A model generated the notes under the pieces. That model saw only the letters and a program-made list of their open reading frames with translations, was not told the origin of the DNA and did not search any database. Both the position numbers and the translations under genes were made by a program. A stretch of 59,192 nt of DNA from assembly GCA_937876775.1 (NCBI GenBank), contig CALEFA010000006.1, positions 1-59,192 on the forward strand. Reading direction: 5' to 3'. How positions within the stretch are numbered: position 1 is the first letter of the stretch; the number at the start of each line of letters is the position of its first letter. The stretch comes from an uncultured Rhodobiaceae bacterium. GTDB lineage: Bacteria; Pseudomonadota; Alphaproteobacteria; RS24. Positions 45,648-54,891 of this stretch are shown piece by piece.

Positions 45648-46940
45648 ATGCAAAATGTGACCGACTATATGAGCGAAGCCAATAAAAAAACTTGGGAAAT
45701 CGAGGGGTTGGCCGCAGGCACGCCGCTGCGTGATATTCAATCGGTTGGCATTATTGGTGGCGGCACAATGGGGGGCGGCATTGCCATGAATTTTGCTACT
45801 GCAGGTATTCCCGTAACTATTGTTGAGACCAAAGCTGAAGCGCTGGAGCGCGGGCTTGGGGTGATTGAGAAGAATTATCAACGCAGTGCTGACCGTGGTC
45901 GGTTTCCGCAAGAGGAAGTTGGCATACGGATGAATAATATCACAGGCACATTAGATTTTGATGCGCTGGCCAGTTGCGATTTGATTATCGAAGCGGTGTT
46001 TGAAGATATGGATTTGAAAAAAACCATTTTCACCAATCTCGATAAAATATGCAAATCGGGTGCTATTTTGGCGACCAATACATCGGCCTTGAATATTGAT
46101 GAAATTGCCGCCGTCACCAAGCGGCCGCAAGATGTCATTGGCCTGCATTTTTTCTCGCCGGCTAATGTGATGAAACTTCTCGAAATTGTGCGGGCTGATG
46201 AAACCGCCGATGACGTGGTGGCGACGTCGATGAATCTGTCGAAGAAAATTGGTAAAATCGCCGCTCTGGTTGGCGTTTGCCCTGGCTTTGTTGGCAATCG
46301 TATTCTCGCCAGCCGCCAGATTCAGGCTATGGAAATGGTCAATCGCGGGGTCATGCCGTGGGACGTTGATGCGGCCTTTAATGAATTTGGTTTCAAAATG
46401 GGCCCGTTCCAAATGTCTGATCTTGCGGGTCTGGACATTGGCTGGAAAAAGGGGGCAAAAACCGCCAGCCCGATTCGGGACGCCTTGTGTGAAATGGACC
46501 GTCGCGGTCAGAAAACCGGCGCTGGCTATTATGACTATGATGAAAACATGCAGCGCTTGCCATCTGACGTGACGATGAAGGTCATTGAAGAGGTGACTGG
46601 CATTGCGGCCGGTGCCGGCAGTCTGTCATCGAATGAGATTATCGAGATCTGCGTTTATCCCATGATTAATGAAGCGGTAAAAATTATGGAAGAGAACAAA
46701 GCTCAGCGAGCCTCTGACATTGATGTGATCTGGGCCTATGGCTATGGTTGGCCGGCCGACAAAGGCGGGCCGATGTTCTATGGCGACCAAATCGGTGCTG
46801 ATAAAATTCTCGCACGTATGGAAAAACTTGCGGCTGAAGACCCGCGTTTTGCTCCGGCAGAGACGTTGAAAAAACTGGCAGCCTCGGGTGGTAAATTTAC
46901 CGAACTGAACACTGGTGGCTTGAAAACCGGCAGCCAGTAA
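45648..46940 (+). CDS. 3-hydroxyacyl-CoA dehydrogenase (without hydratase domain)
   Basis: Beta-oxidation enzyme oxidising 3-hydroxyacyl-CoA with NAD. Nucleotide motif [18 protein letters not shown] near residue 34, [22 protein letters not shown], and the catalytic-histidine block [17 protein letters not shown] near 165. Two copies of the C-terminal 3HCDH domain follow ([24 protein letters not shown]). The N-terminal enoyl-CoA hydratase domain of FadB/FadJ is absent. 430 residues; GGGGATAG precedes the ATG. A hot-dog thioesterase gene follows after 26 bases. Confidence 0.93.
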   Translation: MQNVTDYMSEANKKTWEIEGLAAGTPLRDIQSVGIIGGGTMGGGIAMNFATAGIPVTIVETKAEALERGLGVIEKNYQRSADRGRFPQEEVGIRMNNITGTLDFDALASCDLIIEAVFEDMDLKKTIFTNLDKICKSGAILATNTSALNIDEIAAVTKRPQDVIGLHFFSPANVMKLLEIVRADETADDVVATSMNLSKKIGKIAALVGVCPGFVGNRILASRQIQAMEMVNRGVMPWDVDAAFNEFGFKMGPFQMSDLAGLDIGWKKGAKTASPIRDALCEMDRRGQKTGAGYYDYDENMQRLPSDVTMKVIEEVTGIAAGAGSLSSNEIIEICVYPMINEAVKIMEENKAQRASDIDVIWAYGYGWPADKGGPMFYGDQIGADKILARMEKLAAEDPRFAPAETLKKLAASGGKFTELNTGGLKTGSQ

Positions 46941-46966
46941 CTGGCTCTCATGTTGCGAGATAGCCA

Positions 46967-47422
46967 ATGAATAATTTAGACCAGCTCCTTGATGGCTATA
47001 AAAACAGCTGCGATATTTACCGATATATTGATCTGCGTTTGCTGAGCAATGAAAATGGCGTGTTTCGGTGCAAGGTGCCCTTGAGTAAACAGACGAAGAA
47101 CCATGTGAATATGATGCATGCCAGCGTGCTTTTCGCCATTGGTGAACTTCTCGGCGGTATGGTGTGTTCGCAGCATATCGCCAAGCCGGAAAAATTCCAG
47201 CCAGTGGTGCGTGATTTCAAAGTTGATTTCAGAGCACCGGCTTTTACCGATGTTACCGCTGAAGCGTTTTTTGATGCGGCGCAGGCGGAAGAGATGAATA
47301 AGCAGCTTGAAGAAAATGGCCGGTTTGATTTCCAACTGGCCGCCAAATTGACCGATGATAATGGTCAATTAGTGGCAGAAACGCTTGGCAGTTACGCCAT
47401 TCGCAATTTCATGGGTGGCTAA
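46967..47422 (+). CDS. Hot-dog fold thioesterase, DUF4442/YiiD-like
   Basis: Probable acyl-CoA or acyl-ACP thioesterase. The hot-dog helix with HVNMMHASVLFAIGELLGG at about residues 45-63 and strand KFQPVVRDFKVDFRAPA match the PaaI/DUF4442 group. 151 residues. It follows the 3-hydroxyacyl-CoA dehydrogenase, suggesting release of CoA from a beta-oxidation intermediate (inference). The stop overlaps that of the convergent acylase by four bases. Confidence 0.8.
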   Translation: MNNLDQLLDGYKNSCDIYRYIDLRLLSNENGVFRCKVPLSKQTKNHVNMMHASVLFAIGELLGGMVCSQHIAKPEKFQPVVRDFKVDFRAPAFTDVTAEAFFDAAQAEEMNKQLEENGRFDFQLAAKLTDDNGQLVAETLGSYAIRNFMGG

Positions 47423-49581
47423 CGGCTTTTCGGTAAACGCTCAATCTGGTGTGGTCCGGCCAAAACATCATCTCGGGTTAAAGCTATAGGACGGAAGGTC
47501 TCAGCGGCAAACAGTGGCGCTTGGTCGGCGTAATGCGGCGACTGCGGGCGGGTTGAAGCGGCACCAAAATTATGCACCATGGCTGCACTTTGTTTCCCGT
47601 TTTTGTCCCATTGGCTGTAGACCACCAGACCATCGCCGGCCACTGCTTTTAAGCGACCATCGGGGTCAGCAATGCCGTAAATCGCACGCAAGACATCTGG
47701 CCCGCCACCCAAGGCAAGGTCAGCTGTGCCGTGCCGCAACCGATTAACTTGCGACCAAAGCGGGTCAAGGCGCCCGAAATGTTCTTGCAAATCGTCGAGG
47801 CAGTCATCGTAAACCGGTAAAATATCCGGCGCTGGTTTGCTCTTTTGCTCAGCCTTCCACTCAGCCGATAGAAGGCATACGGCCAATGCTGCCGCCCGAT
47901 TGTCGAGCTCTGTGGTGCCATCCCAGCTGTTCAGCAAGGTCTGGCCACGTCCCTGAGGGCTATCGGCGTCAAATTCTAAACTTCTGATTTGATTGACATA
48001 ACGCCGCGCCCGCGACTGCGGATGATAGGTTTTGTCCCATTTCACCGCCAGAAAATCGGTCTCCGTCATGCGCGCTTTAGCCGCCAACATAGCCAGACCT
48101 TGGTCAGCCCGATTGGTCATACGGGTTTGAAAACCGAGGCTTTCAGCATAATCGGCGCGGCGTAAATTATCCGCCTTTGCGGTCACATTAAACGGGGTTT
48201 GATTGGCGCTCAGCAAATAGCCAGACGCGGGATTGGTGATTTGTGGCATATCCTCAAAACCGATTTGGTTTTGCCAAATCAAATCGCTGCGGTCGCCGGG
48301 TAGATATTGGCTCCAGTCCCATCCGGCGGCGCGTTCTGGAATTTTGCCATTGTGCAGGAAATAAACATTGCCGCTGGCGTCGGCATACACAAAATTGAAA
48401 GAGACGATGGCCTGCATGGCCATGGCGGCTTTAAACTCTTCAAGCGAGCGCGCCTTATTCATCGCCAGCCATTGTGCTGGTTGGCGCAATTCTTTGTGAC
48501 CAGCAAAACGCAAGGCGTAAGTGCCATGGTTGGTTTCAATCGCTGGTCCGTGTTGGCTGGCCAGAGCGGTGCGCGGAATGGGAACAAATAAATTGCCAAT
48601 GATTTTCAGCTTCAGCCAAATCGTTCGCTTATCTAGCGTTAGCGATTGGCCGTCGAGCATGTAGTGGTCATCATTTTGCGGATCGCGGGTCAGCTTATAG
48701 GTATCGACCAAATCTGGTTTATTGACCGTCACCCCCCAACCAATATCTGGATTGAAGCCTTTTGAAATAAATGGGCTGCCGGGAAATAGCCCGCCATGCA
48801 TGTCCCAGCCTTCCTGACTTTTGACATGCGCCTCATACCACGCCACGGGTCCGGTGAGCGGCTGGTGTGAATTAATAACAATGCGGGTCGCGCCATCAGC
48901 AGATTTATGTCGGTTCACCGCAAAAGCATTGGAGCCGACGGGCAGGCCATTGGCACCAATTTTTCGGCTAATCGGGCTATGGGCCGGTGGGTGCGCCAAT
49001 TCGCGTTGCGGGCTGTCGGCGAAAAGCTCAATGACGTGGCTTTCAAAGCCATAAAATAATAAATGCTGTAAGCTAAAACCAGTGGCCAAATCTTCCACTG
49101 TCATCGGGAAATAGGCTGGATTCATCTCGTCTGGATTCAGCGCTGCATAATAATTGACGCCATCGGCATAGGCCTGCAAATGGGCCCGCAGGGCTGGCGT
49201 AATTTGCTTATCGAGATGATTGACCACGTGCGCGCGCGCATCCAGCCATTCGACCAGAAAATCAATGGCTAGCCCGTCCATGCCCAAAGAACGACCCAAT
49301 TGGCCGCGATAAAATGGAATAAGACCCTGCATGGTTTTGAAGTCATCTTGTGCATGCGCATAGGCCAAGCCAAAGGCAGCGTCGACATCGCGCTGGCCGT
49401 AAATATGCGGCACGCCAAAGCTGTCGCGGATAATTTCAACATCGTAAGTGTCGGCTGCATCGAGGGCGGCGCTGCGATCCCAATGGCGCCCCTCCCATAA
49501 TTGCAAAGCTAGACTAGCGCTTGTCGCCAGCAAGGCGACCAGTAGGACACTGACGGCAATCCGTTTAACCCATTTCATCAT
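47419..49581 (-). CDS. Penicillin acylase family N-terminal-nucleophile hydrolase
   Basis: Amidohydrolase related to penicillin G acylase and AHL acylases (PvdQ/QuiP), matured by self-cleavage. Membrane/signal segment (VKRIAVSVLLVALLATSASL), alpha-chain block IIRDSFGVPHIYG and FGLAYAHAQDD, then LPVGSNAFAVNRHKSADG near residue 220: the serine after Gly becomes the beta-chain N-terminus. GWGVTVNKPDLVDTY and LLNSWDGTTELDNRAA follow. About 720 residues, normal. GGAGAG precedes ATG 49581 (or 49578); longer frames reach into the divergent lactone-oxidase gene region. Periplasmic amide substrate unknown. Confidence 0.9.
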   Translation of the reverse strand: MMKWVKRIAVSVLLVALLATSASLALQLWEGRHWDRSAALDAADTYDVEIIRDSFGVPHIYGQRDVDAAFGLAYAHAQDDFKTMQGLIPFYRGQLGRSLGMDGLAIDFLVEWLDARAHVVNHLDKQITPALRAHLQAYADGVNYYAALNPDEMNPAYFPMTVEDLATGFSLQHLLFYGFESHVIELFADSPQRELAHPPAHSPISRKIGANGLPVGSNAFAVNRHKSADGATRIVINSHQPLTGPVAWYEAHVKSQEGWDMHGGLFPGSPFISKGFNPDIGWGVTVNKPDLVDTYKLTRDPQNDDHYMLDGQSLTLDKRTIWLKLKIIGNLFVPIPRTALASQHGPAIETNHGTYALRFAGHKELRQPAQWLAMNKARSLEEFKAAMAMQAIVSFNFVYADASGNVYFLHNGKIPERAAGWDWSQYLPGDRSDLIWQNQIGFEDMPQITNPASGYLLSANQTPFNVTAKADNLRRADYAESLGFQTRMTNRADQGLAMLAAKARMTETDFLAVKWDKTYHPQSRARRYVNQIRSLEFDADSPQGRGQTLLNSWDGTTELDNRAAALAVCLLSAEWKAEQKSKPAPDILPVYDDCLDDLQEHFGRLDPLWSQVNRLRHGTADLALGGGPDVLRAIYGIADPDGRLKAVAGDGLVVYSQWDKNGKQSAAMVHNFGAASTRPQSPHYADQAPLFAAETFRPIALTRDDVLAGPHQIERLPKSR

Positions 49582-49724
49582 ACACTCTCCAAGACTATGC
49601 CTCGGTTTTAGGTGGTTTTTGTGGTCAGGCAAATCAAAATCGCGGTGCGGCGCAATAAAATTTGCAAATCCGGCGCTTGGATTATAGCCTTTACTGATTG
49701 GGCTACGATTGAGGAGAGCGGCGC

Positions 49725-51101
49725 ATGAACCGGCGGAAATTATTGGAGGCGATTGGTGGCACCACTTTGGCGTCTTATTTCTCTGGCACCGCACTGGCGC
49801 AAAATGTGACGCCTCCTGCGTCGGCTTCAGGCTGGCAAAATTGGTCGAAATCCCTCCCGTCTTCGACGGCGCAAATTAAGGCGCCGCAAGATCTTGCCGC
49901 GCTAAAAAAACTGATTGCCTCGGCTGAGGGGCCGGTGCGTCCGGTCGGGGCCGGCCATAGTTGGATGCCCTTGGTGCCGAGCGATTACGCAATTGTGAAA
50001 CTCGATCATTTTGCCGCCGTCGACGATATTGACACAAAGGCGCAAACCGCCTGGATTGGCGCTGGCGCAAGGCTGCATGATGTGTCGCCGATTTTGGCAC
50101 AATCGGGACTGGCGTTTCGAAATTTGGGTGATATTGACGTGCAAACATTGGCCGGCGCTACAAGCACGGCAACACATGGAACAGGCCGCGATTTGAGCTG
50201 TCTGTCGGCTGAAATTCTTGGCCTGCGCATGGTAACCGGCGATGGTGATGAGATTGAAATTAGTGCCACACAAAATGCCGATATGCTGGCCGGCGCGCGC
50301 GTTGGTCTCGGCAGTCTTGGGGTGCTGACGGAAATGAAAATGCAATTGGTGGCGCGCCATAAACTGCACCGCCGTGTCTGGTTTATGCCGCATGAGGCAC
50401 TTTTGGCGCAGGCCAACAAGCTTTGGGAAACGCATCGCAATTTTGAATTTTTCTATATTCCGTTTTCAGGCATGAGCATGTGTATTGCGCATGATGAGAC
50501 GCAGGCCGCCGATACGCCAAGGGCTGAGGATGAAAGCGATGATGCGGTGGCGCAATTAAAGGCCCTGCGCGATTATGTGTCGTGGTTTCCGGCTCTGCGC
50601 AAACGGCTTTTGGGATGGGCCATTGGCGCGGCGCCGGAGGAAAATGTGGTTGGCGAAAGCTGGCAATTGTTGTCGAGCGCGCGCAATACTTTGTTCAATG
50701 AAATGGAGTATCATTTGCCTGAAGACGCCGGTTTGGCGGCTTTGGAAGAAGTGCGCCACTATATTGAGAGGCAACGCTCTGATGTGTTTTTTCCTTTTGA
50801 AACGCGGATGACACAGGCTGATGAAAATTGGTTGTCGCCGTTTCAAGGCGCGCGGCGCATGTCGGTTGCTGTGCATTGCTATCACGCTGATGAATATCAA
50901 TTTTTGTTCACGCATGTAGAGCCGATTTTGCGCAAATATGGCGGGCGGCCGCATTGGGGAAAATTGAACAGCCTCACGGGCCGAGATTTTGCTGCCCTTT
51001 ATCCACAATGGGAGGCCTTTGCCGATATGCGCCGCCGTTTGGATCCGCGCGGTCGCATGTTGAACCCCTATTTAACCAACTTGTTTGATGGTGCCGCATG
51101 A
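49725..51101 (+). CDS. FAD-linked sugar-lactone oxidase family protein (Tat-exported)
   Basis: Member of the aldonolactone oxidase/vanillyl-alcohol oxidase superfamily (L-gulonolactone, D-arabinonolactone oxidases). The N-terminus MNRRKLLEAIGG with a hydrophobic stretch ending TALAQ is a likely Tat signal. FAD_binding_4 domain: RPVGAGHSWMPL near residue 68, whose His could bind FAD covalently, and TLAGATSTATHGTG. C-terminal ALO domain with RPHWGKLNSL and RLDPRGRMLNPYL. 458 residues. Four-base overlap with the next gene (ATGA). Confidence 0.9.
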   Translation: MNRRKLLEAIGGTTLASYFSGTALAQNVTPPASASGWQNWSKSLPSSTAQIKAPQDLAALKKLIASAEGPVRPVGAGHSWMPLVPSDYAIVKLDHFAAVDDIDTKAQTAWIGAGARLHDVSPILAQSGLAFRNLGDIDVQTLAGATSTATHGTGRDLSCLSAEILGLRMVTGDGDEIEISATQNADMLAGARVGLGSLGVLTEMKMQLVARHKLHRRVWFMPHEALLAQANKLWETHRNFEFFYIPFSGMSMCIAHDETQAADTPRAEDESDDAVAQLKALRDYVSWFPALRKRLLGWAIGAAPEENVVGESWQLLSSARNTLFNEMEYHLPEDAGLAALEEVRHYIERQRSDVFFPFETRMTQADENWLSPFQGARRMSVAVHCYHADEYQFLFTHVEPILRKYGGRPHWGKLNSLTGRDFAALYPQWEAFADMRRRLDPRGRMLNPYLTNLFDGAA

Positions 51102-52288
51102 GCCGTTTGACCCGCGATTATTTCATTGGCCTACAAAAAGCCCTGCATAAAAAGGCTGTTGGCGAGCCCGTGCTGGTCATCGATATGCCAAGGTTGAACC
51201 GCAATATTGATAAGTTGCGGGCTGATTTACCCGCCGATATGAACTATCGGATTGTCGCCAAATCTTTACCGGTGCCGAATTTGCTGAGCCATATCGCCAA
51301 GCGCGCTGGCACAGATCGGTTTATGAGTTTTAATGCGGTAATGACGCGCCAAGTGCTGGATCACATGCCAAGGGCTGATATTTTGCACGGCAAACCCTTT
51401 GCGGTGGCGGCGGCAGCGCAGTTTTTACAAGATTTGCCGAAATCGCGGCGCGCGCAGGTCAAACAAATTCAATGGCTGATTGATAGCCCAGCGCGTTATC
51501 AACAATATGCCAAACTGGCGCGCAAAACCGGCCATGACTTGCATTTTAATCTGGAAATTGACGTCGGCCTGCACCGCGGCGGCTTAACCCCCGGGCCGGA
51601 ATTAGAAAAACTGCTGCGTGCGCTGGCCGCCAATCGGCAATGTCACTTGGCTGGCTTTATGGGTTATGAGCCGCATTTGCCAAAACTGCCTAATTTGCAA
51701 GGTTGGCCGGCCCGCGCCAAAGTCGGTGCCTGGTCGCTTTATGGTGCGGCGCTTGATCAGGCAAGGGCGATTTTCGGTGAGACACATGTCACCAATATGA
51801 CCCGCAATATGGGCGGCAGCCCAACCATTCGTATGTATAAAAATACTGATTTAGCCAATGAGCTGGCGGCCGGGTCGGCGCTTGTTAAGCCATCTGTTTT
51901 TGACACGCCATTATTGCGGGTTTTTGAAGCCGCCAGTTTCATTGCCGCACCCGTGCTTAAGGTCAGTCGAAATGTGCATTTTCCGGCCGCCGAATTTGCC
52001 GATGGCCTGTTGGGTGCGCCACCGTCTGAGACCAGTATCTTTACCCATGGTGGATATTGGATGGCGACGCCGGTGTTTCCTAAAGGGCTGGCTTATAATG
52101 ATATTTTTGGCCGCTCGACCAATCAGGATTTTATGACCGGCCCGGCCAAGCTGGCTATTGAACCTGATGATTTTATTTTTCTGCGTCCTCACCAAAGCGA
52201 AGCGGTATTTTTACAGTTTCCGAAAGTGGCGGTGTTTGATGGCCGCAAAATTAGCGAAATTTGGGCACCTTTCAGCGTCTCAGCATAG
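51098..52288 (+). CDS. DSD1-like PLP enzyme (D-threonine aldolase/D-serine dehydratase family)
   Basis: Alanine-racemase-type TIM barrel. VLVIDMPRLNRNIDKL near residue 25, the PLP lysine in YRIVAKSLPVPNLL near 52, NLEIDVGLHRGGL near 150, and GGSPTIRMY. C-terminal domain has LRPHQSEAVFLQF near 365: the His of the usual His/Cys metal pair is present but the Cys is Ser, so metal use may differ. 396 residues, normal. Coupled to the lactone oxidase gene upstream; the reaction is not clear. Confidence 0.83.
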   Translation: MSRLTRDYFIGLQKALHKKAVGEPVLVIDMPRLNRNIDKLRADLPADMNYRIVAKSLPVPNLLSHIAKRAGTDRFMSFNAVMTRQVLDHMPRADILHGKPFAVAAAAQFLQDLPKSRRAQVKQIQWLIDSPARYQQYAKLARKTGHDLHFNLEIDVGLHRGGLTPGPELEKLLRALAANRQCHLAGFMGYEPHLPKLPNLQGWPARAKVGAWSLYGAALDQARAIFGETHVTNMTRNMGGSPTIRMYKNTDLANELAAGSALVKPSVFDTPLLRVFEAASFIAAPVLKVSRNVHFPAAEFADGLLGAPPSETSIFTHGGYWMATPVFPKGLAYNDIFGRSTNQDFMTGPAKLAIEPDDFIFLRPHQSEAVFLQFPKVAVFDGRKISEIWAPFSVSA

Positions 52289-52297
52289 GAGTTTGAG

Positions 52298-52738
52298 ATG
52301 AAGCTTTACCCACCATTTTTGGTCCTGATTGGTATTTTAGGACAGATACTTGTTGGTCAATTCGTCCCCATAGAACCGGTTCTGGGACCGATCTGGCAGA
52401 CCATCGGCATTGTTTTGGTTATCCTTGGATTGGTCATGATTCTCGCTACCAGTCGCTCTTTCCGTCAGGCGGAAACAACCATTATCCCCGATGGCGCGCC
52501 GTCGATTTTATTGCAAACCGGCCTGTATACCTTATCGCGCAATCCTATTTATGTCGGCATGGCGGTGATTTTATCTGGCACGGCTTTGTTGACCGCGCAT
52601 ATTTGGGCCTTCATTTTTGTGGCGCTATTTGTGGTCGCTGTTGACCGTATGTGGATTGTCAAAGAAGAGGTCAATCTGGAAGCTGAATTCGGCCAGCAAT
52701 ATCGCGACTACAAGCAACGTGTGCGGCGCTGGCTTTAA
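52298..52738 (+). CDS. Isoprenylcysteine carboxyl methyltransferase/PEMT-like membrane protein
   Basis: Small integral membrane protein with about four spans (FLVLIGILGQILVGQFV; TIGIVLVILGLVMILA; two near the C-terminus). The methyltransferase-type motif is LYTLSRNPIYVGMAVILSG near residues 76-94, then KEEVNLEAEFGQQYRDYKQR. Bacterial members methylate small thiols or lipids; target here unknown. Nine bases after the DSD1-like gene. Stop overlaps the convergent DUF3426 gene by four bases. Confidence 0.88.
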   Translation: MKLYPPFLVLIGILGQILVGQFVPIEPVLGPIWQTIGIVLVILGLVMILATSRSFRQAETTIIPDGAPSILLQTGLYTLSRNPIYVGMAVILSGTALLTAHIWAFIFVALFVVAVDRMWIVKEEVNLEAEFGQQYRDYKQRVRRWL

Positions 52739-53796
52739 CGTGCCGGATAGCGTATCGACACGCGGTCGATGTTTTTCGGCGGATTAAATAACGTACTGCT
52801 GACTTCATGCACGCCATTGGGCTCCAATGTGTGGCCGCGTCCGGTGACTCGCCAACTGGCCAATGTTTGGTCTTGCGCGTCAAGCAGCACAATATAGAAC
52901 CCCTCAATGGCGCCCTTGCGCAAACCGGTATTGGCAAATTGTACAAAGACTTTGGCGACACTGCCGTAATTGTCAGTAATAATTTCATGACGTACTTCGC
53001 CGACTCTTATGTTTGATTGGACGATGGCCGGAGCCGTTGTTGCTGGTGGCGCATTTGGCGCCGTTTTCTTTTGGCTTGGCTGGATGGTTTGCTGATAGGC
53101 CATATAGCCAGCCGCTGCTAGGCCAGCTAGCAAGACTAACTTCCAACTCACAGACAAAAACTGGCGGCCGAAAGACGCGCGGTCGACGGCCACGACTGGC
53201 ACCGCGTCTTGCGCGACGGGAACCGAATCTGGGACGGCTGTTGAAGTTGAGGCCGGTTCCACCTTGGCCTCTTCAGCGTCTTCGGCTTTCTTCGACTTCT
53301 TTTTGTCTGCTTTATTTTTCGGTTCTTTGGTTGGCGCGGGTTGCGCTGGGGGACTAATAACGGGGTCCCCCATATCTGCTTTGATGAAAGCTGCGATCGC
53401 TTCCAAGGCCTGCGAGTCAGGCGTTTTATCGGTATTTTCTGCCGCTTTGGGTTGCTCGGTGGCTGCCTCATCATCTTTGTGATCTGGACGCAACCAAGCC
53501 GGCAGGGCACCGAACTCATCGTCAATAATCGGCAAGTCAGCCGGCGCTGGCGTGGCGACTTCCTCAAAGGCGGCGGTCAATTCCGATACATCAACGGTGG
53601 TTGCAATCGTGCTGGCAAAAGCCTCTGGGCTGGCCCGATGATTGGGGTCAAATTTATGCAGACACGAGGTGCAGGTGATGCGGACATAGGGGCTGGTTTT
53701 AATCGCCTGATCAAAATCTTTGGTGAGCACAGCTCCGCGCTGCCCACATTCGGGGCATTGAAAATGCGTTTCTGTTTCGGATTGAAATAAATACAC
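52735..53796 (-). CDS. Zinc-ribbon (MJ0042-type) and DUF3426 membrane protein
   Basis: N-terminal zinc ribbon FQCPECGQRGAVL...RITCTSCLHKF (CxxC x ~24 CxxC, about residues 14-45), a long acidic and Lys/Ala/Pro-rich linker (KNKADKKKSKKAEDAEEAK), one membrane span (LVLLAGLAAAGYMAYQQ near 225), and a C-terminal DUF3426 beta domain. Family role is not established. The start appears to be GTG at 53796 with only a weak ribosome-binding site. 353 residues. Confidence 0.8.
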   Translation of the reverse strand: MYLFQSETETHFQCPECGQRGAVLTKDFDQAIKTSPYVRITCTSCLHKFDPNHRASPEAFASTIATTVDVSELTAAFEEVATPAPADLPIIDDEFGALPAWLRPDHKDDEAATEQPKAAENTDKTPDSQALEAIAAFIKADMGDPVISPPAQPAPTKEPKNKADKKKSKKAEDAEEAKVEPASTSTAVPDSVPVAQDAVPVVAVDRASFGRQFLSVSWKLVLLAGLAAAGYMAYQQTIQPSQKKTAPNAPPATTAPAIVQSNIRVGEVRHEIITDNYGSVAKVFVQFANTGLRKGAIEGFYIVLLDAQDQTLASWRVTGRGHTLEPNGVHEVSSTLFNPPKNIDRVSIRYPAR

Positions 53797-53915
53797 CTAA
53801 TTTGCCCCTGTTGGGTTGAAGATACCAGTGATGCCGCCTTGAATTCAAGATGTTAAGTTTTTCTCCACCGAACAAGGGTGGCGTGCTACACCGAGACATT
53901 AAATAAGGGGTTATT

Positions 53916-54467
53916 ATGCAGAAGTTCTTTGTGCTTGCGAGTCTGATTTTTAGCCTAACCAATATCGCATCTGCGGCGCCGGATAGCGGCACGCTTGAGC
54001 AATTTTCTTTGCCGTCTATTGACGGTGGAACACTAGATTTGGCGCAGTTTAAGGGCAAAACGGTGCTGATCGTTAACACCGCTTCGCAATGCGGTTTCAC
54101 CCCGCAATATGACGGTTTGCAGAGCCTTTGGGAAGAATATCAAGGCCGTGGCTTTGTGGTTCTGGGTATTCCCAGCAATGATTTCGGCACCCAAGAGCCC
54201 GGCAGTAAGGACGAGATCAAGGAATTTTGCAGCGTCAATTTCGATATTGATTTTCCGATGAGTGACAAGCTGGTTGTCAAAGGCGATGGGGCGCATCCGC
54301 TTTATCAATGGTTGCGTGCCGAATTGGGCAAAGGCAGTCAACCAAAATGGAATTTTTACAAATATCTAATCAATGCCGAGGGCAAGCCAGTGACTTACTT
54401 CTCATCAATGACCAAGCCAAATTCTTCGCGCTTGCGCAAAGCCATCGAAGCCAATTTGGTTAATTAG
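53916..54467 (+). CDS. Glutathione peroxidase family, exported
   Basis: Thiol peroxidase with a signal peptide (MQKFFVLASLIFSL, cleavage after SAA or ASA). Peroxidatic cysteine in VNTASQCGFTPQY near residue 61 (Cys, not selenocysteine), Gln in FGTQEPG, and Trp in PKWNFYKYL. 183 residues. Reduces hydroperoxides in the periplasm, probably with thioredoxin-like donors. It ends 8 bases inside the convergent photolyase half gene. Confidence 0.9.
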   Translation: MQKFFVLASLIFSLTNIASAAPDSGTLEQFSLPSIDGGTLDLAQFKGKTVLIVNTASQCGFTPQYDGLQSLWEEYQGRGFVVLGIPSNDFGTQEPGSKDEIKEFCSVNFDIDFPMSDKLVVKGDGAHPLYQWLRAELGKGSQPKWNFYKYLINAEGKPVTYFSSMTKPNSSRLRKAIEANLVN

Positions 54468-54891
54468 CCCCATTGATATCAAATGCGGTTTTGCGCGCTT
54501 GGTTCCAGTAGCGGAAAAACCTTTTCAAATCAGCTGGCCCCTCTAGGGTCACAAATGGTTCATCGTCAACTTGCTGCAGTTCATGGGTGGCACTGAGTTT
54601 TTGCATGATTTGTTGCAAGGCTGGATTGGGTGTAGAGCCAGTGACAATCTTCTGAGCCAGCGCCGTTTCGGCCAGTTGCCCAATGCGCTTTGCCGTATCG
54701 CCGCGATAAATATCGACCGGCAAGTGGCATATGGTTTCATATAAGAACACCCGCCGTTTCAGACTATAACCGGCCATGTCAAAATAATTGTCATCCCAAA
54801 TGAAGACGGCGGTTGCGTCCTCGCCGGCGTGTTCAAATACCGGATGAGTGGCGCGCAGCATATCTTCGTGAAACCATATTAAATCAGCCAT
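54460..54891 (-). CDS. Photolyase/cryptochrome-like N-terminal alpha/beta domain encoded alone
   Basis: Opens with LIWFHEDMLRATHPVF, a clear variant of the photolyase start WFRxDLRxxDxxAL, then AVFIWDD and GYSLKRRVFLYETICHLPVD with YRGD, matching the antenna-binding domain. 143 residues, then the protein stops; it has no FAD domain. The gene starts inside the last 8 bases of the FAD-domain gene, which is upstream in the same transcript. So the two halves of a photolyase are separate proteins in reversed genetic order. It may bind an antenna cofactor and dock to the other half (inference). Confidence 0.75.
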   Translation of the reverse strand: MADLIWFHEDMLRATHPVFEHAGEDATAVFIWDDNYFDMAGYSLKRRVFLYETICHLPVDIYRGDTAKRIGQLAETALAQKIVTGSTPNPALQQIMQKLSATHELQQVDDEPFVTLEGPADLKRFFRYWNQARKTAFDINGAN

